64,000 nt of DNA from Epiperipatus broadwayi. Lineage: Eukaryota; Onychophora; Udeonychophora; Euonychophora; Peripatidae. Of this stretch, positions 55,160 through 64,000 are shown one piece after another; position 1 is the stretch's first letter, and each line of letters begins with the position of its first letter. The stretch covers positions 2,104,815 to 2,168,814 of the forward strand of contig JAQFVV010012573.1 of NCBI GenBank assembly GCA_028023455.1. Direction: 5' to 3'. Under the pieces are notes generated by a model. That model did no database searches. It had not been told where the DNA came from and saw nothing but the letters and a program-made list of their open reading frames with translations. Made by a program: the position numbers and the translations under genes.

Positions 55160-57060
55160 ACTGGTTATTTCGGAATTTAAACAGGAGCTGAAAAATGACG
55201 ATTTGTTTGTAAGAAGATAAATGGTTACGGATGTGTTTAATGGCAAAATGTCAATATATTGAGAAAGTTAAAGTGCAAATGAATAAACCTGATTTCATTT
55301 TGATTGAATAATATAATATGAAGAGTCAGAGAATAAAATTTATTAACATTATTTAAGAAAGCTAAGAATAAAGCTTAAAGTAATAATGTGTACTATAATA
55401 TATATCCTTCCTCCGCTATATGTCCTCAAATTTTTGCAAATATAAAATTACATAAAGAAGATGATCCTTTTCAGATTATGATTGATTTTGGTGATTCATT
55501 TATATATTAAACTTCTAAATATATTAGAAAACTGTGTAAGGGTTGTTAGGATTTAAGGAAAATAGTATCGTTTCATCTTTTGATTTTGTAGGTAGAATTA
55601 AAAATTATAGTGACTAATGAGAGTGACATTACTTCTTCATTGGATATGACATAAATGTATGATTCTATTGATAGAGTGTATACTATAAAAATAACTGAAT
55701 ATGCATTAAAAAGTAAAGGTGTTTGTAAATATGTGATAAAATTTGTTATTAATTTTTTAAAAATTGTTGATAATAATATTGTCACTTTCTTTGAAAGTGA
55801 ATATTACAAAATGTCTACAGGTTGGCCTATGTGTCTGCCTTTTGTTGGACAAGTTTGCAATTTTGTTTTTTCTACATATGAGAGTAATAGTGTAGATAGG
55901 TATACTTTTAAAGATATTAAAATTTACAAAAGGTATATGGATGATGTTTTTGTTTTGTGGAAATATCAATACTATAAACTTTCTTGTAGAGAAGATTTGA
56001 ATAGCTTGAAATGGACTATTGAAAAGGAAAAATAACAAAAGTATTAAGTATTTTGATTTAATTATTACAAGAGATAATTGTATGTTAAGTTATAAATTAA
56101 TAATCAAACCATTACAAAAAAGGTTTATATGCAAATTGTAAATCAAAAGTACCAATTATTTATATGATGGCAAGTTTTAGATCTTTTTTGTTTCATAATC
56201 AAAAATTATGTCATTACCAGTATAATAAATTAAAAAATATTGATATATTTGCCAAGGACTTATTTGAAGTTGGTTATAAGATTGAACAGATTAACAATAC
56301 ATTATGTCAGTTTCATTCCAATATCAGCCTTTCAAGCTAATTGAGCATGCGCCTTTGAGAGTGTTAAATAAATGAATACTCTCTTCTTCATTCAAGATAT
56401 AGCATTTATGCAAGACATAGCATTTATGTCAGTTTAAAAATAGTTATAATGATTTAAAGAAATTGAAGATTGATAATAAAAAATGGATATCTATTCCATA
56501 TATTTCAAATGGTCAAGGTAATTTTTTAAGAACATATATAAGGATATGTTTAATGTTTCATTTTGTGTTATGAATAACATGAATAAGTTAGTGAATAATT
56601 CTAAAAATATTATACCTGTCAAGCAGAAAAGTAGTGTTGTCTATTAAATGTTTTGTGGATGTATGTTATCATATATAGGTGAATCGAGGTACAGTATTGA
56701 AAAAAGTTTAAAGGAGCATGAATTGTTATACAAGCATGTTAAATGTAAAAATAATATTGATTTAATGACTGCTTCAGGTTTTTTTTGATAGTGAAAGGAC
56801 ATGTAAATATAAATTTAAATTTGATATTGAGAGTGTTAAAATTCTACATGAAGAGAGAATCCAAATAATAAGAGAAATTAAGAAGGCAAGCTTATAAATA
56901 GAAATAAAAGGAATATAATTAATAGACAAGTTGCTAACATTAAAATTTGGGATTCATGGGATTTGAGTAGACATTTGCTTCTGTTGTGTTTTTTGAACTT
57001 AATGGCAGTGGAGGAGTGTTAAGGAATTAACAGAAAGTATTTCTGCAGATTGAAAGATTA
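55160..57060 (+). pseudogene. Penelope-like element P2, plus-strand copy
   Basis: KLHKEDDPFQIMIDFGDS lies near 55453. The 126-codon frame at 55655-56035 carries the motif A region (MYDSIDRVY), motif B (YYKMSTGWPMCLPFVGQVC) and an intact motif C, IYKRYMDDVFVLWKYQYY. Further on, stops are frequent, but near 56630-56780 the GIY-YIG domain is clear: VVY-stop-MFCGCMLSYIGESRYS, then IEKSLKEHELLYKHVKCK. After it, ESVKILHEERIQIIREIKKA resembles the C-terminal end of PLE proteins. RT motif C and the GIY-YIG core are preserved, yet the frame is broken many times. Confidence 0.82.
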
Positions 57061-57289
57061 TATATAATAATTAATTACCATTATATTAATTATTATTATT
57101 TTTTGTTATTATTACAATACTTTTTAATTAACAGATATTTTATTTGTATATATAAAAGTGCCTGTCTAGTAAAAGAGGGGAATCTGATTTTCTATGTTTA
57201 AGATCATTTGTGATGCAGTAGAATTAAAATGAAAGATGTAACTGTACTGCAAAATTTAAAAAAAAATTTCATATAATGTGACAGAAATC

Positions 57290-58560
<1,271 letters not shown>

Positions 58561-58569
58561 CTTGTGCTT

Positions 58570-58948
58570 CATAGCTAAAATATATCACTATATAACATAT
58601 GCATCAACTCAGAGATGGTGATTCAGACATCTTGAAGAGAGAGAACCAGTCACTTTTTCACAGGTAGACACTGCATTTATATGCTAAAAACAACCTGCTC
58701 AAATATATACAAACAAAACAGTCACTCAAACCCAAAAAAATCTAAATATATAAGTTTATAATGGGAATATTAAGTGTATATAAAAAATTACTGACAATTA
58801 ACTTGAGGCTATACAAGAATTTCATTCTAATGTTCCTAAAATCAAATATCTGTGTTTTTCTTTAAATCCAGGGACTATAGAGGAATAACATGAATTTAAT
58901 GTTAGTTTAATTGTTAGTATTTTTCACTGCATTTTATATTTATTTCCA

Positions 58949-59009
<61 letters not shown>
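58570..59009. other. Gene-free DNA ending in (TA)n
   Basis: No gene recognised. A pure TA run occupies about 58954-59009. Confidence 0.6.
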
Positions 59010-59012
<3 letters not shown>

Positions 59013-59014
59013 TA

Positions 59015-59625
59015 CTCTGCCATTGTTAATACTAATATATAGTGCCAAAAACAAAGTTTAAATAAACATACATTTAATAGAATTAATTGAACCATGTATA
59101 TCTTTGATGTTTTTGCATCATATCCATGGTTATTCACTGGGAAGACTCCTTTTTGTTAATTTGAATACTGTTCGATTTTTGGTTTTTTACATATTAATTT
59201 TGGGCAATGAACCATACCTCCTTAATCATATGCTTCCTGTCATTTATTTTCTCACACACTATTTTAATAATACTTGGATCAAAACTGTGTATAGACTAAT
59301 CTAAATCCAAAAATTATACAACATGTTTTAATGTATAAAAAGGCAAAAACAAGTCTGATTATACCAATACATCATTGTTTTATAACCATGAAAGAAAATA
59401 CAATCACAGCTTTGATCCAAATATTATTAAAATAATGTGTGAGGAAAGAAATGACAAGAAGTGTGTAAGAAGGCAAATTAGTAAAAGTAACAATTCCCAA
59501 CAGAATAATCATGAATATGATGCATTTATAAAAAGTATACTTGTCTCTAATAATTATATTAAATAAAATGTGTATATATTTGAACTCTGTTTTCAGCACT
59601 GTATATTAATATTATCATCATCATT
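59015..59625. mobile_element. Foldback element, family F5
   Basis: Arms at about 59015-59300 and 59370-59625 are diverged inverted copies. TTTCTCACACACTATTTTAA, TAATACTTGGATCAAAACTG and the stretch around ATGCATCATATTCATG pair with their complements. Translated on opposite strands both arms show the same FLTHYFNN-x-WIK peptide. The outer right end coincides with the 3' terminus of the LINE relic that follows. It is non-coding. Confidence 0.65.
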
Positions 59626-60312
59626 AAACATTATCAATCTAGTGCAGTATGAAGATCTCTCCAAGTTCAATCCATCTTCTTTGATCTTTAGTTTCTCTTC
59701 TCCACATCATCCCTGCATACTTTTTTATTTCATCCATCCATCTCACATGTGGTCTCGTTCTGGGTCTTTTACAATCTCTTAGAATCCAGTTTAAAATTTC
59801 AATCAACCATCTATTATCATCTTTTATAGAAATATGTCCATCCCAACTCCACTTAAGTCTTTTAATTTTTTCAATGAGATCAATAACACTTGTTTGTTCT
59901 TTTACCCATATATTGGGTTTTCGATCTTTTCTTGTTACTCCTAACATGCATCTCTCCATATTTTTTGAGTGGTCTGTATTGCTCTTTTATTAAGTGTCCA
60001 AGTTTTAGACCCATAAGTAAGAACTGGTAAAATACATTTATTAAACACCTTTTCAAACACATAGGCATACTTCCTTTTAGTATCAAGTTATTTCTAGCAA
60101 AGCACTCCAACCAAGTTTAATTCTATGATTAATTTGATCCATTGTTTCCATCTGTATTAATAATCTGACCAAGGTATTTGTCACTGTTAATTTCTTCTAA
60201 CTCATCATAATCAATCTTTATTTTCATCTTTTGAGAAAATCCATTGAACATTACTTTAGTCTTTTTAACATTTATTTTTAGTCCTACTTTCCTATTTTCA
60301 TCTGATAACTCT
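59626..60312 (-). pseudogene. 3' part of a LINE related to the one at 33-35 kb
   Basis: The minus strand begins near 60312 with ELSDENRKVGLKINVKKTK, VMFNGFSQKMKIKIDYDELE and SDKYLGQIINTDGN. It continues with NKCILPVLTYGSKTWTLNKR (frameshifted) and a 106-codon frame (59959-59639) reading MERCMLGVTRKDRKPNIWVK, then LKWSWDGHISIKDDNRW and RPHVRWMDEIKKYAG. This is the thumb and C-terminal region of an RTE/Jockey-type LINE and closely matches 34510-34800. It stops at a TA run and a TAA array at 60316-60466, so it is 5'-truncated. ATGATGATGATAAT at the 3' end may be its simple-repeat tail. Confidence 0.82.
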
Positions 60313-60349
60313 ATCTTAATATATATATATAATATCTTTACATAACATC

Positions 60350-60468
<119 letters not shown>

Positions 60469-60647
60469 ACAAAAAAGAGCTCTTTTCAGCAAATATTAAT
60501 TGTTGCCCTTTTCAATTTGCTTTAACTAATTTATAATTACAATCTACATTACATACATAGTAATACTTATCTTTTTAAATGCAATTAACTATAACCTATT
60601 AAAGCCATACAATATTTTTAAGATATTAAAAAAGACAAAAAAATCGC

Positions 60648-60905
60648 TGTGTAAGTGTATAATACACAACGTCCATTCATTTATCATAAGTCAATTATTT
60701 GTCAAATTAATTGATGTTTTATATATGTTCATACAATTATTTTTGTTATAATTAATGTAATTGGTTTTATATATCTTTCTTCTATTAGTTTTTTTAATAC
60801 AATTTAAAGTACTTATATTTTTGACAATCTTATGTCTGTATTTTAAATAATGAATATATAAAACAGATCTGTCAATATTTAATGTTAGTGATATCATTTT
60901 ACAGA
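60648..60905 (-). repeat. P4 inverted 5' copy of its 3' segment
   Basis: The minus strand reads LYIHYLKYRHKI, then KIYKTNYINYNKNN. The sense copy reads LYTHYLKYRHKI (62390) and IYKTNYINYN (62485), resuming after the nested insertion at 63207. This copy shows what the site of the 62.5 kb foldback looked like before insertion. Confidence 0.82.
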
Positions 60906-60929
60906 AATTTTGTAAGTATTTAAATAAAT

Positions 60930-61740
60930 GGATAGCAACATAAAAATACAGATTCTATCATAAATAAATTAAATAAGATACAACTGAATAGAAACCAAGA
61001 TATTTTTACAAAGAATATTGAGAAAATGTATCCTAGTATTCCAAGAATTAATAGTATAAAAATAATAATGCAGAAATTATCTATGCATATTAACTATATA
61101 AATATAATACATATTATAGAAGAAAGTATAACATTAACACATAATAGCTTACATTTCAAATACAATAATGAATATTGGAGTATACATAAAGGATGAGTTA
61201 TGGGTTGTGTAATTAGTGGGTTAAGGTCATCAATATTTATTAATGAATTGTAAATGAAAATAGTTAAAAAAAAAGAATAATAAATCAAAAAATAACACAT
61301 TATTTTAAATATGTTGATGATATTACCAAAATCACACTTTTCTTTATGTTCGCCGTAATATCCTATAAATATAATTTGTCAAACTTCAAACACTTTTTAG
61401 CAAAACTCTTTATTTGTACATACACAGACACCTATGTTTTGACTGACCTGCAGTCTTCTTCAGAGTTTTTTAATATATATATATATTATGTTGTTTTTAG
61501 TTTTTTATTGTTTAAAATGTTTTATAGTGTTATTATATAGTTATGTTTTTTATTTTTTATTTTATTTTGTTCATTATATAATAGCTCTGAAGAAGACTGC
61601 AGGTCAGTTGAAACGTAGGTGTCTGTGTATGTACAAATAAAGAGTTTTTCTAAAAAGTGTTTGAAGTTTGAACAAATTATATTTATGTTGATGATATTTT
61701 AATAATTGGTAACAAAAAACTATAAATAATATTTATAAAG
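60930..61740 (+). pseudogene. Reverse transcriptase relic of P4
   Basis: KNIEKMYPSIPRINSIKI (motif A region, near 61008), IIEESITLTHNSLHFKYNNE and YWSIHKG, a stop, VMGCVISGLRSSIFINEL (motif B), then THYFKYVDDI ending at 61324 (motif C intact). A 359-bp foldback interrupts the frame right after this. The sequence resumes with YVDDILIIGNKKL at 61684 before a stop. Wording and order fit the PLE family. Confidence 0.75.
61325..61683. mobile_element. Foldback inserted in P4 motif C, 15-bp duplication
   Basis: TATGTTGATGATATT stands on both sides (61310-61324 and 61684-61698) as a perfect 15-bp direct repeat encoding YVDDI. Arms of roughly 100 bp pair: CTGACCTGCAGTCTTCTTCA with its complement at 61586, plus CACCTATGTTTTGAC, TGTACATACACAGACACC and CTTCAAACACTTTTTAGC with theirs. 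On the plus strand the right arm reads CTGAAGAAGACTGCAGGTCA, GTTGAAACGTAGGTGTCTG and a polyadenylation-like AATAAAGAG. It is non-autonomous. Confidence 0.88.
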
Positions 61741-62270
61741 AATTTAATAATAATATATACATATATTATTTACAATAATGGAATTTGATGATAAAATAAA
61801 ATATTTTAGACAATGATAACAAAATTATATTAAAATATTTCATTAAAGAAGATAAATTAAGAAAGATAATATCTATAGATTCACAACAGGTATAGATATA
61901 AAAGATGACAGTTATTAAAAATTTTAAACATAAAAATGACAGATATAACACAGAGAAAAATATAGGTACTTTACAAAAGGAACAATTTATTGAATTATAT
62001 ACTAATTATGGACACAACCCTAAGAGTATTGAAAATATATTTTTTAATTTTAAACCATCTGATTCAAATATTATAGTAATATCAGATTTAGGAATAATAA
62101 AAAGTGGATAAAACTTTTATACTTCCCTAAAATTTATCATAGATTACAAAAAAATAAAAATTATATAGATAAAAGCATTAACATAGGATGGTCAAATAGT
62201 AAACATCTTAACAAATTAATAGGTAATTATAAAATAAGAGATAACATGAGGTATAAAAAGGTTAATTATA
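61740..62270 (+). pseudogene. P4 connector region between RT and GIY-YIG
   Basis: Contains a 68-codon frame (61905-62111) with KEQFIELYTNYGHNPKSIEN. This is the position of the linker in PLE proteins. No domain of its own is recognised, and stops occur between the blocks. Confidence 0.5.
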
Positions 62271-62273
62271 TAT

Positions 62274-62441
62274 AAAATTACTTGTGGAAGTTGCTGCATT
62301 ATTTATTATGGACATATAAGGTTACAATTAGTTAAAAGAGCAAAATAACATAATAATGCTATTAATAAAAGAGATGTTAAATCTGCCTTATATACTCATT
62401 ATTTAAAATACAGACATAAAATAGATTGTGTCAAAATATAA
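62274..62441 (+). pseudogene. GIY-YIG domain relic of P4
   Basis: Reads KITCGSCCIIYYGHIRLQLV, KRAK, a stop, HNNAINKRDVKSALYTHYLK and YRHKIDCVKI. The C-x-x-C-x-x-Y-YG core and the basic stretch before HYLKYRHKI match the GIY-YIG nuclease of PLEs. One in-frame stop. Confidence 0.72.
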
Positions 62442-62511
62442 ATCCTTTAAAGTATATTAAATAAATTAATAAAAAAGGGAATATATAAAACCAATTATAT
62501 TAATTATAATA

Positions 62512-63206
62512 GAAAATTAGTGATCAGGCTAATGCACATGCGCTTTACAGATTTTAAACCATAAATGAATACTCTCATTCTCAGACACAAGATAAAGTCT
62601 TTATGGAAAAATAGAATAAATCCATCTATCTTTTCAACCCAAACATTTAAGTATGGGCTAATCTTAAGGTTTGGAAATGAGAGAGTGAATATATTAAGCA
62701 GTCACTTTAAATTACTTTATTATGCTTGAATGAGTGATGCTTGCAAAATTATTTAAAATTTACTATACATCATGTCTGAGAATGAGGATATTCATTTATA
62801 GTTCAAAATCTGTAAAGCGCGTGTGCATTAGCCTGATTGCTAATTTACTATTACAATTTATTAACATAGCACTGTATATGTTTAACTTCAACTAAGAATG
62901 ATATAGTAAATTTTAAATAATTTTGCAAGTGTCATTCATTCAAGCACAATAAAGTAATTTAAAGTGACTGCATAATATCTTCACGCTCTCATGTCCAAAC
63001 ACTTAAGATTGGACCATACTTAAATGTTTGGGTTGAAAAGATAGATGGATTCATTCTATCTTTTCATAAAGACTTCATCTTGTGATCTGAGAATGAGAGT
63101 ATTCATTTATGATTTAAAATCTGTAAAGCACATGTGCATTAGCCTGATCACTAATTTACTATTACAATTTATTAACTTAGCATTATATAAATAAATACCT
63201 TATTAT
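62512..63206. mobile_element. Composite foldback F1, full form, 15-bp duplication
   Basis: ATATTAATTATAATA stands at 62497-62511 and again at 63207-63221, fixing the ends. The related uninterrupted site in the inverted P4 copy (near 60745) has the word only once, as ACATTAATTATAACA. Inside, the order is E' (62512-62588), A' (62589-62770), E (62771-62888), A (about 62900-63081), E (63082-63206). The two E copies in direct orientation share TTCATTTATAGTTCAAAATC-like and TTAGCCTGATTGCTAATTTA-like words. A and A' pair over about 180 bp. No coding capacity. Shorter and older relatives lie at 1231-1625 and 20614-21282. Confidence 0.88.
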
Positions 63207-63399
63207 ATATTAATTATAATAAAAATAATTATATGAACATAAATAAAACATCAATTAATTTGACTAATTGGCTAATGATAAATGAATGGAAGTTTATGTA
63301 ATATACATTTACACAGGTTTTCTTTTTTTTATGTCTTAAAAATATTGTATGGTTTTAATAGGTTATAGTTAATTTTATATAAAAAAGATAGATGTCACT

Positions 63400-63785
63400 A
63401 TGTATGCAATGAAAAAATATGAGTGATTTAGTCTGCATGTTATGTAAGAAAGGCATAGAAAATATTAGGCATCTGTTAATTGAATGTAAATGCCTGCAAG
63501 CAGAAAGGGTATGAATAATGAAATTATGAAAGAATAAATATAAACAAAGTGATATACAGAAAGTGAATTCTTGGTTTTTATGCTGAGCTTGGAAAAAGTT
63601 AATGGAGATTTAGATATAAAGGCCATGGAGTTGACAAAGATTATATTGTGGAAATGGGATGAAGCAGAATAGAGAAAAATATGGAAAAAACTTAGGGTGG
63701 GAATGGAAAGGGAAGCTAAGGTGGATAATTAGGCTTCTCTGGGCATAGTGGCTGAAAGATTTCTGATTCCAAAAAAAGAGAAGTT
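63400..63785 (+). pseudogene. C-terminal relic of a LINE
   Basis: SDLVCMLCKKGIENIRHLLI followed by ECKCLQAERV starts at 63422. C-x-x-C with a later H-x4-C is the C-terminal zinc knuckle of many LINE proteins. Further on, GNGMKQNREKYGKNLGWEW and KGKLRWIIRLLWA appear in broken frames. The RT part is not in the window before it, so the copy is 5'-truncated. Confidence 0.6.
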
Positions 63786-64000
63786 ACAGTGTATTGCATT
63801 GCATCGTAACTGTGAATTAGTTAAAGCACATTGAAAAGTCTCAAAATTAATATTTATCAAAAAGAACATTTTTGTTTATGATTATTATATATCTTATTGC
63901 TGTTATATAAAGGTATTTTATATTATATTTTATCATTGATTTATTTAAATATATGTAAAAGCAGCATAATGGATTAATCTTTTTTCCATTTTTGATCATA
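63786..64000. other. Gene-free AT-rich DNA at window end
   Basis: Nothing recognised; it may be the LINE 3' tail. Confidence 0.5.

Larger units (their letters stand above)
60648..63318 (+). mobile_element. Penelope-like element P4 with two nested insertions
   Basis: The order is an inverted 3' segment (60648-60905), reverse transcriptase, connector, GIY-YIG, and the 3' segment in sense orientation (62360-62511 and 63207-63318 once an insertion is removed). The outer ends CTGTGTAAGTGTATAATACA and the complement of TAATATACATTTACACAGG are inverted repeats. Foldbacks of 359 bp and about 695 bp interrupt it. Without them the element would be about 1.6 kb, close to the P1 layout. No target duplication for P4 itself was found. 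Confidence 0.75.

Noticed and set aside
55757-56038. 93-codon minus-strand frame
   Set aside because: Antisense shadow of the P2 reverse transcriptase.

Overview
Organism: the window looks like AT-rich animal DNA, most likely from an invertebrate. The evidence is very high A+T throughout, no long open frames, long tetranucleotide, dinucleotide and trinucleotide arrays, several retroelement classes in decay, and short tRNA-derived repeats. Penelope-like elements (PLEs), mariner and LINE relics together point to a metazoan, but I cannot name the phylum from the sequence. I see no intact host gene, no rRNA or tRNA gene and no CRISPR array. The longest open frames belong to mobile-element relics or to translated microsatellites.

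Layout: 1-5 kb is low-complexity DNA with one foldback element (1.2-1.6 kb) and a GATA/GACA/GGCA array. 6.4-8.35 kb is a nearly whole PLE (reverse transcriptase plus GIY-YIG) bounded by inverted repeats and an 11-bp target duplication. 10-20 kb holds CTAT and AT arrays, a degenerate tandem block, a tRNA-derived SINE, a possible GIY-YIG relic and a TA-flanked DNA transposon. 20.6-30.2 kb holds three foldback elements (one with 240 of 241 identical arm bases), a mariner relic and an L1/Tx1-like LINE relic. 33-35 kb is a decayed LINE followed by a second SINE. 37-41 kb has another foldback, a tandem duplication and a third SINE with a related empty site near 45.65 kb. 42.8-43.4 kb is a promoter- or LTR-like patch. 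45.6-49.8 kb is a pair of PLE copies in inverted orientation. 52-57 kb has a gag-like relic and a head-to-head pair of another PLE family. 57.3-60.3 kb has a mariner relic split by a TAA array, a foldback and the 3' end of a LINE. 60.65-63.3 kb is a fourth PLE carrying two nested foldback insertions, each flanked by a 15-bp target duplication. The window ends in a further LINE relic.

Main theme: PLEs and short non-autonomous foldbacks share a layout in which an inverted, truncated copy lies next to a direct copy. Three foldbacks (20.6, 27.0 and 62.5 kb) show the same five-part order E-A-E-A'-E', where primes mark reverse complement. The 20.6 and 62.5 kb copies are diverged members of one family; the 27 kb element is unrelated in sequence. 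The 15-bp duplications fit target-primed insertion rather than common cut-and-paste transposition. This recurrent composite architecture is the most interesting signal I found. All alignments were made by eye, so element boundaries are approximate unless a target duplication fixes them.
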